A DNA stretch of 64,000 nucleotides, taken from assembly GCF_000275725.1 (NCBI RefSeq), contig NZ_AJTS01000047.1, positions 1 to 64,000 of the forward strand. Reading direction: 5' to 3'. Shown one piece after another: positions 46,341 through 54,820 of the stretch (the stretch's first letter is position 1; each line of letters begins with the position of its first letter). The notes beneath the pieces are model-generated. The model ran no database searches, was not told the DNA's origin, and saw only the letters and a list, made by a program, of their open reading frames with translations. This DNA is from Vreelandella stevensii S18214. GTDB taxonomy: Bacteria > Pseudomonadota > Gammaproteobacteria > Pseudomonadales > Halomonadaceae. Position numbers and translations under genes: made by a program.

Positions 46341-47206
46341 TGAGCCAGAACGCTTTGACGGAACGAGCGGAAGCGGATGCGACGATGACTTCACCGGCAC
46401 CCGTGGAAAGTGCGACAGACGCGCCCGCCATGTGGATTGGCGTGGTATCGCTGTTCCCTGACATGTTCGATGCGATTACCCAGCAGGGTGTGATCGGTCG
46501 AGCCGTCGAGAAGCAGCAGATTGCCCTGGAGTTCTGGAATCCACGCGACTACGCCACCGACCGCCATCGCAGTGTCGATGATCGCCCTTACGGGGGTGGC
46601 CCCGGCATGCTGATGAAGGTCGATACCCTCAGGGCTGCGATTGCCGATGCCCGCCAGCGCGCGGAGCAGGCAACCGGTTTTACGCCCACCGTGATCTACT
46701 TGTCGCCCCAGGGGCGCAAGCTCGATCAGCAGGGAGTTCAGGCGCTGGCCGCCGCAGGACCCCTGGTGGTGGTTGCCGGACGCTACGAAGGTATCGACGA
46801 GCGTGTGGTGGAGAGTGACATCGATGAAGAGTGGTCGATCGGTGATTATGTGCTCAGTGGCGGCGAACTGCCGGCCATGGTGCTGATCGACGCAGCGGCA
46901 AGGCTGATACCCGGTGTACTGGGTCATCAGGACTCCGCTATCGAGGACTCGTTTAACGACGGCCTGCTGGACTGCCCGCACTATACTCGCCCGGAAGTGA
47001 TCGACGGGCGCAAAGTGCCTGACGTGCTGTTGAGCGGTAACCATGCCGCCATCAAGCGCTGGCGGTTGAAGCAGTCTCTGGGGCGTACTTGGCAGCGTCG
47101 ACCTGACCTGCTGAGCGGACGTACCCTGAATGCCGAGCAGCAACGGCTGCTGGATGAGTTCATCGAGGAACACGCCTCGTCTGTGGTGTCGACAACGACA
47201 CCCTAG
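46340..47206 (+). CDS. trmD: tRNA (guanine-N1)-methyltransferase TrmD
   Basis: A 288-residue SPOUT enzyme that methylates G37 of several tRNAs. The knot motif is [30 protein letters not shown]. Homologs normally start MWIGxxSLFPDMF, which begins here at codon 31 (46430); the ATG overlapping the rimM stop would add a 30-residue Ala/Glu-rich extension, with another ATG at 46385 having a better ribosome site (GGAAGCGG). The true start is uncertain. Confidence 0.95.
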   Translation: MSQNALTERAEADATMTSPAPVESATDAPAMWIGVVSLFPDMFDAITQQGVIGRAVEKQQIALEFWNPRDYATDRHRSVDDRPYGGGPGMLMKVDTLRAAIADARQRAEQATGFTPTVIYLSPQGRKLDQQGVQALAAAGPLVVVAGRYEGIDERVVESDIDEEWSIGDYVLSGGELPAMVLIDAAARLIPGVLGHQDSAIEDSFNDGLLDCPHYTRPEVIDGRKVPDVLLSGNHAAIKRWRLKQSLGRTWQRRPDLLSGRTLNAEQQRLLDEFIEEHASSVVSTTTP

Positions 47207-47355
47207 AGGATGGCGGCGGTGCAGGGCGAAGGCGTTGGCCAGCGCACCTGTGTCACCCATAACGACTCCCGCGTGGCTCGCTTCGAGCGCCGGGATCACG
47301 GTTTGCCCCTTCCACAACTGCGCGGCAAACCACTACGTTATTTAGGAGCATGAAG

Positions 47356-47712
47356 ATGAGCAGCAAGAACAAGGTGATCCAGGCGATCGAAGCCGAGCAA
47401 ATGAGCAAAGAGATTCCTGCTTTTGCACCGGGCGACACCGTTGTCGTTCAGGTTAAAGTAAAAGAAGGTACTCGCGAGCGTCTGCAGGCGTTTGAAGGTG
47501 TGGTCATCGGCAAGCGTAACCGTGGCCTGAACTCCGCTTTCACCGTGCGCAAGATTTCTCACGGTGTTGGCGTTGAGCGTACTTTCCAGACTTACAGCCC
47601 GCTGGTTGACTCCATCGAAGTCAAGCGTCGCGGTGACGTTCGTCAAGCCAAGCTTTACTACCTGCGTGAGCGTAGCGGTAAATCTGCACGTATCAAGGAA
47701 AAGCTGGTTTAA
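47356..47712 (+). CDS. rplS: 50S ribosomal protein L19
   Basis: 118 residues with [37 protein letters not shown] and the [15 protein letters not shown] end. ATG at 47356 is better spaced from AGGAG than that at 47350. Last gene of the operon, 149 bases behind trmD. Confidence 0.97.
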   Translation: MSSKNKVIQAIEAEQMSKEIPAFAPGDTVVVQVKVKEGTRERLQAFEGVVIGKRNRGLNSAFTVRKISHGVGVERTFQTYSPLVDSIEVKRRGDVRQAKLYYLRERSGKSARIKEKLV

Positions 47713-47749
47713 TCACCACGCTTTCACGGGCGCTTGGCGCTCGGATACG

Positions 47750-47789
47750 GAAAACCCCGTTACCGCTTTGCGGAGCGGGGTTTTTGTTT
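47750..47789 (+). terminator. Terminator of the rpsP operon
   Basis: AAAACCCCG-TTACCGC-TTTG-CGGAG-CGGGGTTTTT, a strong stem with a T-run, 40 bases behind rplS. Confidence 0.88.
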
Positions 47790-47816
47790 ATCGTTCTAGC
47801 ATGAGACCGTTTGCGT

Positions 47817-48698
47817 ATGAGCATGATCGATGCCTATCTGGACGCCCTTTGGCTGGAACAGGGTGCCAGTGACCATACGCTAGCGGCCTACCGGCGCGAC
47901 TTGACGGCCTGGCAGCAGTGGTTGGCGGAGGAGGGCGAGACGCTGTTGACGGCCTCGCCGGATCGCCTGGGCGTGTGGCTCGACCAGCGCCGTGAGCAGG
48001 GGTATCAGCTGCGCAGCAATGCGCGCCTGGTGTCGTCGCTGCGCAGCTTTTATCGCTGGGCGCGGCTGTACGGACATATCGATGCCGACCCGTTGGCCCG
48101 AGTGGCGCTTCCACGGGTGCGCCCCAGCCTGCCCAACACGCTGGAAGAGGACGAAGTGGAGCGGCTGCTGCTGGCGCCGGACATCGAAACGCCGCTGGGC
48201 GTGCGTGATCGCGCCATGCTGGAGCTGCTCTACGCCTGTGGGCTGCGGGTTTCCGAGCTGGTGGGTTTGACCGGCGATGCAGTGAACCTGCGCCAAGGGG
48301 TGGTGCGGGTGCGAGGCAAGGGCGACAAGGATCGCCTGGTGCCCATGGGAGAGGAGGCTGCCGAGTGGCTGGAGCGCTACCTGCGCACGGCGCGTCCTGC
48401 CTTGATGCAGGACCCGACGCGGCCCGCACTGTTTCCCGGTCGGGGTGACCGTGCCATGACTCGCCAGACCTTTTGGCACCGTATCAAGGCCCACGCCATC
48501 ACGGCTGGTATCTCGAGGCCACTGTCGCCGCATACGCTGCGTCATGCGTTTGCCACCCACTTATTGAATCATGGTGCCAATTTACGTGTCGTACAGCTGC
48601 TGCTGGGTCATAGCGATCTATCGACCACGCAAATTTATACGCACGTCGCCCAGGCGCGCCTGGAGCAGCTGCATGCCGACCACCATCCAAGAGGTTGA
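47817..48698 (+). CDS. xerD: Tyrosine recombinase XerD
   Basis: A 293-residue site-specific recombinase. The SAM-like N domain is followed by the catalytic domain with CGLRVSELVGL (Arg), HTLRHAFATHLL (His, Arg), LGHSDLSTTQIYTHV (His and the Tyr nucleophile). It resolves chromosome dimers at dif with XerC. The position just upstream of dsbC supports XerD. Start is 47817 or 47823. Confidence 0.94.
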   Translation: MSMIDAYLDALWLEQGASDHTLAAYRRDLTAWQQWLAEEGETLLTASPDRLGVWLDQRREQGYQLRSNARLVSSLRSFYRWARLYGHIDADPLARVALPRVRPSLPNTLEEDEVERLLLAPDIETPLGVRDRAMLELLYACGLRVSELVGLTGDAVNLRQGVVRVRGKGDKDRLVPMGEEAAEWLERYLRTARPALMQDPTRPALFPGRGDRAMTRQTFWHRIKAHAITAGISRPLSPHTLRHAFATHLLNHGANLRVVQLLLGHSDLSTTQIYTHVAQARLEQLHADHHPRG

Positions 48699-48705
48699 GA
48701 AAACA

Positions 48706-49464
48706 ATGCGTCAACGTATGCCTGAATGTGTAGCATCCCGTGCCCCCTGGTGGGTGCTGGCAATCAGCCTGCTGCCCTCGCTGGCCCTGGCGGACGCCAC
48801 GGCCGACCGCCTGGCCGAAAGCCTGAGCGTCAATGGCCAGCCGATGCCGGTAGAGCAGGTCAGCGTCACGCCGATGGAAGGCATCTACCATGTGCGCCTG
48901 GAGAGCGGTGAGTCGTTCTACTCCAATGCCGATGGCAGCCACTTTCTGGTGGGGGATCTGTTTGAAAACGCCGATAATGGGCTGGTCAACCTGACCGAGC
49001 AGTCGCGCAATCTGCAGCGGGCCGAGGCGCTGGCCGCGGTTCCCGAAGACGAGCGTGTCATTTTTCGCGGCGTCGGTGAGCCCAGGGCAACGGTCATCGT
49101 GTTTACCGACCCTACCTGCCCTTACTGTGAGCGTCTTCACGAGACGATTCCAGAGCTCAACGAGCGCGGGATTGCGGTACACTATCTGGCCTTCCCGCGC
49201 GCGGGCATGAGCAGCGCCGCTGCGGAAACGCTTCAGCAGGTATGGTGCTCCGACAATCGCAGCGAAGCGATGAATCAGGCCAAGGAGCGGCTGGCCATTG
49301 GCGCCAGTGCGCGGTGTGACAACCCGGTGGCCGAGCAGTATGCGCTGGGCCAGGCGCTCGGGGTTCAAGGTACCCCTGCCATCGTGCTGCCCAGCGGCCA
49401 GATGGTGCCGGGTTTTGTGCCTGCCGAGCGGCTGGTGGCCATGTTAGGCTTGGAAGATGAATAA
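48706..49464 (+). CDS. dsbC: Thiol:disulfide interchange protein DsbC
   Basis: A 252-residue periplasmic disulfide isomerase. The signal peptide is 1-29 (LPSLALA/DATA), then a dimerisation domain (about 30-90) and a thioredoxin fold with the active site CPYC (Cys138, Cys141). A second Cys pair appears further on (VWCSDNRS and ARCDNP). GTPAIVLPSG contains the cis-Pro loop. Works with DsbD. It begins 7 bases behind xerD. Confidence 0.95.
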   Translation: MRQRMPECVASRAPWWVLAISLLPSLALADATADRLAESLSVNGQPMPVEQVSVTPMEGIYHVRLESGESFYSNADGSHFLVGDLFENADNGLVNLTEQSRNLQRAEALAAVPEDERVIFRGVGEPRATVIVFTDPTCPYCERLHETIPELNERGIAVHYLAFPRAGMSSAAAETLQQVWCSDNRSEAMNQAKERLAIGASARCDNPVAEQYALGQALGVQGTPAIVLPSGQMVPGFVPAERLVAMLGLEDE

Positions 49465-49548
49465 CGTCACCCGAGTGACGAACATAGCGCTGAGACACTG
49501 AATCACGAGGCGGTGCCCAAGGGCGCCCAACACGAAAGGGGAAGTATT

Positions 49549-50865
49549 TTGAAACCGGTAAGAGTAGGCATTTGTGGGCTAGGTACGGTCGGTGGTGGCA
49601 CGTTCAACGTGCTGACGCGTAATGCGGACGATATCAGTCGCCGCGCGGGCCGTCCCATCGTCATCGAACAGGTCGCTCACCGCAGTATTCATGCTGACTG
49701 CGATATTACCGGCATCAACGCCACCACCGACGTGTTCGCAGTGGCCAACAACCCCAACGTGGACGTGCTCGTCGAGCTGATCGGTGGCTACGACATCGCC
49801 CGTGAGCTGGTGCTGACGGCCATTGCCAATGGCAAGCACGTGGTGACGGCCAACAAGGCGCTGATCGCGGTGCACGGCAACGAGATCTTCCGCGCGGCCC
49901 ACGAAAAGGGCGTGATCGTGGCGTTCGAGGCGGCGGTGGCTGGCGGTATTCCCGTCATCAAGTCCCTGCGTGAGGGGCTGGGTGCCAACCGTATCGAGTG
50001 GGTGGCCGGTATCATCAACGGCACCGGCAACTTCATCCTGACCCACATGCGTGACGATGGCCGTGCCTTTGAAGACGTGTTGGCCGAGGCCCAGGCGCTG
50101 GGCTACGCGGAAGCCGACCCCACCTTCGACGTGGAAGGCATCGATGCGGCGCACAAGCTGACCATTCTGGCCTCCATTGCCTACGGCGTGCCGCTGCAGT
50201 TTGAAAAAGCCTTTACCGAAGGCATCTCGCGGATCACCGCCGAAGACGTGGAGCAAGCCGACAACCTTGGCTATGTGATCAAGCACCTGGGCATTTCCAA
50301 GCGTACCGATCAAGGGCTGGAGCTGCGGGTGCATCCCACGCTGATTCCAAAAGAGCGTTTGCTGGCCAATGTCCATGGGGTGAAAAACGCCATCGCGGTC
50401 ATGGGCGATGCCGTCGGCCCGACGCTCTATTACGGCGCCGGTGCCGGTGCCGAGCCAACGGCTTCGGCCGTGGTGGCCGACCTGCTGGACGTGGCGCGTG
50501 ATATCGCCACCGACCACCACTATCGAGTGCCTTACCTGGCGTTCAGCGGCATCGACGAAGACGTCAGCCAGCTGCCGATCATGCCCATGGAAGAGATCAC
50601 CACGGCCTACTACCTGCGCTTGCTGGCAGTGGACCGTCCTGGTGTGCTGGCGCGTGTGGCGACGATTCTTGCCGAGCAGGGCATCTCCATCGAAGCGCTG
50701 ATCCAGAAAGAGGCCACCGAAGGCGAGCTGGTACCGATCATTCTGCTGACCCATCGCACCAAAGAGCGCCAGATGAACGCAGCGATCCGCGAAATCGAGG
50801 CCATGGCCGATATCGCAGGCCCCGTCACCCGCATTCGTGTGGAAGCTCTGGACGAAGGAGAGTGA
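49549..50865 (+). CDS. hom: Homoserine dehydrogenase
   Basis: A 438-residue NAD(P)-dependent enzyme. The N-terminal GICGLGTVGGG motif, VTANKALIAVHG, KSLREGLGANRIEWVAGIINGTGNFILT and a C-terminal ACT domain (VDRPGVLARVATILAEQGISIEAL) are present. It turns aspartate semialdehyde to homoserine; threonine feedback through the ACT domain is typical. TTG start at 49549 is chosen for its ribosome site AAAGGGGAAG. Confidence 0.95.
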   Translation: MKPVRVGICGLGTVGGGTFNVLTRNADDISRRAGRPIVIEQVAHRSIHADCDITGINATTDVFAVANNPNVDVLVELIGGYDIARELVLTAIANGKHVVTANKALIAVHGNEIFRAAHEKGVIVAFEAAVAGGIPVIKSLREGLGANRIEWVAGIINGTGNFILTHMRDDGRAFEDVLAEAQALGYAEADPTFDVEGIDAAHKLTILASIAYGVPLQFEKAFTEGISRITAEDVEQADNLGYVIKHLGISKRTDQGLELRVHPTLIPKERLLANVHGVKNAIAVMGDAVGPTLYYGAGAGAEPTASAVVADLLDVARDIATDHHYRVPYLAFSGIDEDVSQLPIMPMEEITTAYYLRLLAVDRPGVLARVATILAEQGISIEALIQKEATEGELVPIILLTHRTKERQMNAAIREIEAMADIAGPVTRIRVEALDEGE

Positions 50866-50867
50866 GC

Positions 50868-52256
50868 ATGCGCTACGTCAGTACTCGCGGTCAGGCCCCC
50901 GCGCTTTCGTTCGAGGAAGTCGTGCTCACCGGCATGGCCAGCGACGGCGGCCTCTACGTGCCGGAAAGCGTCCCGACCTTCAGCCGTGAAGAGCTGGCCA
51001 GCATGGCCGGGCTCTCCTATGCCGAGATCGCCTTCCGGGTCATGAAGCCCTTCGTCAACGGCGAGATCGACGACGAGACGTTCCATGGCCTGGTCACCGA
51101 TGCCTACGCCACGTTCAATCACGACGCGGTGCTGCCGCTGAAGCAGCTCGACGCCAACCACTTCCTGCTGGAGCAGTTCCACGGGCCCACGCTGGCGTTC
51201 AAGGACGTGGCACTGCAACTGCTGGGGCGGCTGTTGGATCACTTCCTGAAAAAGCGTGACGAGCGTGCGGTGATCATGGGCGCCACGTCCGGGGATACCG
51301 GCTCGGCGGCCATCGAAGGCTGCCGCCACTGCGACAACCTGGATATCTTCATTCTGCACCCCCACAACCGCGTGTCGGAAGTGCAGCGTCGTCAGATGAC
51401 CACGGTACTGGCAGACAACGTGTTCAACGTGGCCATCGAGGGCAACTTCGACGATGCCCAGGCCATGGTCAAGGCCAGCTTTGCCAACCAGGGCTTCCTG
51501 AACGGCACCCGGCTGGTGGCGGTGAATTCGATCAACTGGGCGCGCATCATGGCCCAGATCGTCTACTACGTGGCCGCCGGGGTCGCACTGGGCGCACCGC
51601 AGCGGGAAGTGAGCTTCTGTGTGCCATCGGCCAACTTCGGCAACGTCTTTGCGGGCTACATGGCCTACAAGATGGGGCTGCCAGTGAAGCAGTTCATCAT
51701 TGCCACCAATGCCAACGACATTCTGCATCGTACCCTGGCGGCCAACGACTTCTCCAAAAAGGAGCTGGCTGCCACGCTAGCGCCCTCCATGGATATCGTC
51801 GTGTCGTCCAACTTCGAACGTCTGCTGTTCGATGCCTACGAGCGTGATGGCGACGCCGTGGCCGCCCTGCTGGAGCGCTTCCAGCAGGAGCCCACGGCGC
51901 TGGCCGATGCGCCGCTGGCCAAGCTGCGGGAAAAATTCGCCAGCTACAGCGTGGATGACGCCACGATTCTGGAAGTCATTCGCGAAGCCCATCGCCGCAC
52001 GGGTGAGATTCTCGACCCCCATACCGCCACCGGTTATCGCGCGGCGGAGCGGGCGCGTCAGGATACCACCACGCCAATGATCACCCTGGCCACGGCCCAC
52101 CCGGCGAAATTTGCCGAAGCCGTGGTCAAGGCGGGCTTCCAGGGCGTGCCGCTACCCACGCACATGAACGACCTGCTGGAGCGTGAAGAGCGCTACACCG
52201 TGCTGCCGGCAGAGCTGGGTGCGGTGCAGCAGTTCGTTGCCGACAACCGTCGCTGA
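50868..52256 (+). CDS. thrC: Threonine synthase
   Basis: A 462-residue PLP enzyme. It starts MRYVSTRGQAPALSFEEV, and the PLP-Lys lies in HGPTLAFKDVALQLLG. GATSGDTGSAAI is the phosphate loop. It converts O-phosphohomoserine to threonine, next step after hom and kinase. Starts 2 bases after the hom stop, with AAGGAGAG upstream. Confidence 0.95.
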   Translation: MRYVSTRGQAPALSFEEVVLTGMASDGGLYVPESVPTFSREELASMAGLSYAEIAFRVMKPFVNGEIDDETFHGLVTDAYATFNHDAVLPLKQLDANHFLLEQFHGPTLAFKDVALQLLGRLLDHFLKKRDERAVIMGATSGDTGSAAIEGCRHCDNLDIFILHPHNRVSEVQRRQMTTVLADNVFNVAIEGNFDDAQAMVKASFANQGFLNGTRLVAVNSINWARIMAQIVYYVAAGVALGAPQREVSFCVPSANFGNVFAGYMAYKMGLPVKQFIIATNANDILHRTLAANDFSKKELAATLAPSMDIVVSSNFERLLFDAYERDGDAVAALLERFQQEPTALADAPLAKLREKFASYSVDDATILEVIREAHRRTGEILDPHTATGYRAAERARQDTTTPMITLATAHPAKFAEAVVKAGFQGVPLPTHMNDLLEREERYTVLPAELGAVQQFVADNRR

Positions 52257-52262
52257 GGTGGC

Positions 52263-54053
52263 ATGACGACAGTGTCACCCCTCTCAGCCAGTCACCCTCG
52301 CCTCGAGCCTCGTCCTCTGGACGAGGCTGTTTACATGCGCGCCCAGGCGCAAGGGCTAAGCGAGCTGCAGGCGCGCCTGTTGGCGTCGCGGCTGCCCGGC
52401 TATACCGGCGAACTGACGCCGCTGGTGTCGCCCAGCCTGCGCTATCTGGTGCACCCTGAAAAGCTGGCCGATGGTCGGCGCGCCGCGGAGCGTATCGCCC
52501 AGGCCGTCGCCGAAGGCGAGTCCATCGGCATCCTGACCGATTACGATGTCGATGGCATCACCTCTCACGTGGTCATTCGGCGTACGCTGGTCGAGCTATT
52601 TGGCGTGCCCGAGCACAAGCTACACAGCTTAATTGGTCACCGCATTCACGACGGCTACGGCATCAGCCTGCCGCTGGTGGAGCGAACGCTCGGCTTGAAG
52701 CCGCTGCCCACGCTGGTGATCACCGCCGACTGTGGCAGCTCCGACGAGCCGCGGATCGCGCGCTTGAAAGCGGCGGGGATCGACGTGGTGGTCAGCGACC
52801 ACCATGCGCTGCCCTTGGAAGGCCCGCCGCCCTCGGCTTACGCCTGCGTCAACCCCACCCGCAGCGACTGTCGCTATCCGGATAAAACCATCGCAGGCTG
52901 CATGGTGGCGTGGCTACTGATGTCACTGGCCCGTAGCGTGCTGGTGGAGTGGGGCGCGCTGCCGGATGCCACCCCCAAGCTCTCGCCCTGGCTCTCCTAC
53001 GTGGCCCTGGGCACGGTGGCCGACTGCGTCTCGTTGGGGGGCAGCCCTGCCAACCGAGCGGTGGTCAGCCATGGGTTGACCCTGATCAACCGTATGGATG
53101 CCGCCTGCTGGCGCGCCATGGCCGCGCGGTTAGGGGCCGACAGTGTCCCGTTCAACGCCGAAACCCTGGCGTTTCAGATGGGCCCGCGCATCAATGCCCG
53201 CTCGCGGCTGGACGACCCCTATGCGGCGCTGCACTTCATGCTGGCCGAGAGCGACGGCGTCGCCAATCGGCAGTTGGAGGTGCTGGATCAGGATAATCAG
53301 TCGCGCAAGGCCATCGAAGCCGACATGACCGAGGAAGCCAAGGCGCTGGCGGTCGCGGCTCTGGAGGCCAATGAGCCCGCTATCGTGGTGCTGCTGGAAG
53401 ACGGCCACCCCGGCGTGCAAGGGATCGTCGCTTCCCGCCTGGTACAGGCCTATGGCCGTCCGGCGCTGATACTGACGCGGGCCGCTGCACCCAACATGCT
53501 GACCGGTTCTGGCCGCTCCATCGACGGCCTGCATCTGCGCGACGCGCTGCAAAGAACCTTCGAGCTGGCACCAGAGGCGCTGCCGCGCTTTGGCGGGCAC
53601 CGCGGTGCCGCAGGGGTCGGTGTGCCCAGGGAGCAGCTGGTGGCCTTCAAGGCGGCTTTTCTGCAGGCCGTTGGCGAGCAACTGGGCAACATGCCGCTCT
53701 ACCCTCGCCTATGGACCGATGGCGAGCTGTCAACGGCCCAGCTTAGCCTGGCCACGCTGGAAGAGATCGAGACCCTGGGCCCCTATGGCCGGGAGTTCGA
53801 ACCTCCGCTGTTCGAAGGACGCTTCATCGTGGAGGCGCTGCGCCCGGTGGGGGCCGAAGGCTCGCATCTGATGATGGAGCTTTCCATGGGAGCGGTGACC
53901 AGCAAGGCGATCTGGTTTCGCGCCCTGACGCCGGGCGAGCTGCCTTCGTTTGGGGTGGGCGACACCCTGCACTGTGCCTACAAGCTCAACCGCAACCGCT
54001 GGCGCGGTCGCGAGGCACTGCAATTGATGGTGGAGCACGCTAGCCCCGTTTGA
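52263..54053 (+). CDS. recJ: Single-strand DNA-specific exonuclease RecJ
   Basis: A 596-residue DHH phosphoesterase. Motif I is DYDVDGITS (residues 93-101; most RecJ have DADG), the ITADCGSSDEPRI block and VVVSDHHALP are motifs II and III. The DHHA1 segment ends with GGHRGAAGVGV, and an OB-like domain closes the protein. 5'-3' ssDNA exonuclease in recombination and repair. Order dsbC-hom-thrC-recJ agrees with Pseudomonas-type genomes. Divergence in the motifs lowers certainty slightly. Confidence 0.87.
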   Translation: MTTVSPLSASHPRLEPRPLDEAVYMRAQAQGLSELQARLLASRLPGYTGELTPLVSPSLRYLVHPEKLADGRRAAERIAQAVAEGESIGILTDYDVDGITSHVVIRRTLVELFGVPEHKLHSLIGHRIHDGYGISLPLVERTLGLKPLPTLVITADCGSSDEPRIARLKAAGIDVVVSDHHALPLEGPPPSAYACVNPTRSDCRYPDKTIAGCMVAWLLMSLARSVLVEWGALPDATPKLSPWLSYVALGTVADCVSLGGSPANRAVVSHGLTLINRMDAACWRAMAARLGADSVPFNAETLAFQMGPRINARSRLDDPYAALHFMLAESDGVANRQLEVLDQDNQSRKAIEADMTEEAKALAVAALEANEPAIVVLLEDGHPGVQGIVASRLVQAYGRPALILTRAAAPNMLTGSGRSIDGLHLRDALQRTFELAPEALPRFGGHRGAAGVGVPREQLVAFKAAFLQAVGEQLGNMPLYPRLWTDGELSTAQLSLATLEEIETLGPYGREFEPPLFEGRFIVEALRPVGAEGSHLMMELSMGAVTSKAIWFRALTPGELPSFGVGDTLHCAYKLNRNRWRGREALQLMVEHASPV

Positions 54054-54123
54054 CGCGCTCCGCTATCCTCGCGTCCTTGGCCGATGCCCCGGCCGCTCCA
54101 ACAATCCTAAAAAGGACGCATCG

Positions 54124-54741
54124 ATGCGTATGGAAGATCTTCCCAAGGACCCCCACAAGCCCTACGAGGACGTGATGGCGATGCTGCTGGGCACGCTGTT
54201 CGTGGCGCTGGGAGTCACCCTGTATACCCACGCGGTGCTGCTGACAGGCAGCACCGCCGGGATGGCGCTGCTGCTGAATTACCTGAGCGGATGGGGGTTC
54301 GGTGTGTGGTTCTTTGCCATCAACCTGCCGTTTTACTATCTGGCCATCAAGCGCATGGGCTGGAGCTTTACGCTACGTACCTTTGCCGCCATTGGCCTGG
54401 TCTCGCTATTTTCCGAGTTGACCCAGCGCTGGGTCAGTTTTGAAAGCGTCCCTTCGCTGTACGCCGCCGTGATGGGCGGCGCGCTGATGGGCATTGGCAT
54501 GCTGATGCTGTTTCGCCACCGCACCAGCCTTGGCGGCATCAACATTCTGGCGCTCTACCTGCAAGACAAGCATGGCCTGCGGGCAGGCTTTGTGCAGCTC
54601 GGCATCGACGCCGTGATCCTGCTGGTGGCACTCACCCAGCTACCCCTAGACCGCGTAGGCTACTCGGTGTTGGGGGCGCTGATGCTCAACTTGATTATCG
54701 CCCTGAACCACAAGCCAGGGCGTTATATCGGGGTTAGCTAA
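54124..54741 (+). CDS. YitT-family membrane protein
   Basis: A 205-residue membrane protein with about five hydrophobic segments and the YitT core features LGVTLYTHAVLLTGSTAGMALLLNYLSG and RTSLGGINILALYLQ. Transport function of YitT proteins is not defined. Preceded by AAAGGA. Confidence 0.8.
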   Translation: MRMEDLPKDPHKPYEDVMAMLLGTLFVALGVTLYTHAVLLTGSTAGMALLLNYLSGWGFGVWFFAINLPFYYLAIKRMGWSFTLRTFAAIGLVSLFSELTQRWVSFESVPSLYAAVMGGALMGIGMLMLFRHRTSLGGINILALYLQDKHGLRAGFVQLGIDAVILLVALTQLPLDRVGYSVLGALMLNLIIALNHKPGRYIGVS

Positions 54742-54748
54742 GCGGTTG

Positions 54749-54820
54749 CTAGTTAAGCCAAAACCACCAGACGATCAAGCCAATGACGGCGATACCCGCA
54801 AGATTGATCAGTAAACTCAT
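54749..54820 (-). CDS. 23-residue membrane peptide downstream of copA
   Basis: A micro-gene whose ATG overlaps the copA stop (ATGA). The product is one transmembrane helix with an aromatic end, [20 protein letters not shown] plus WLN. The same kind of helix starts membrane-bound cupredoxin-like proteins found after copper ATPases, so this could be a truncated one or a true pump-associated peptide. The coupling to copA and the clean helix argue that it is translated. Confidence 0.55.
   Translation of the reverse strand: MSLLINLAGIAVIGLIVWWFWLN

Noticed and set aside
49579-50754. 391-codon minus-strand frame opposite hom
   Set aside because: Antisense of the conserved hom gene, no recognisable domain.
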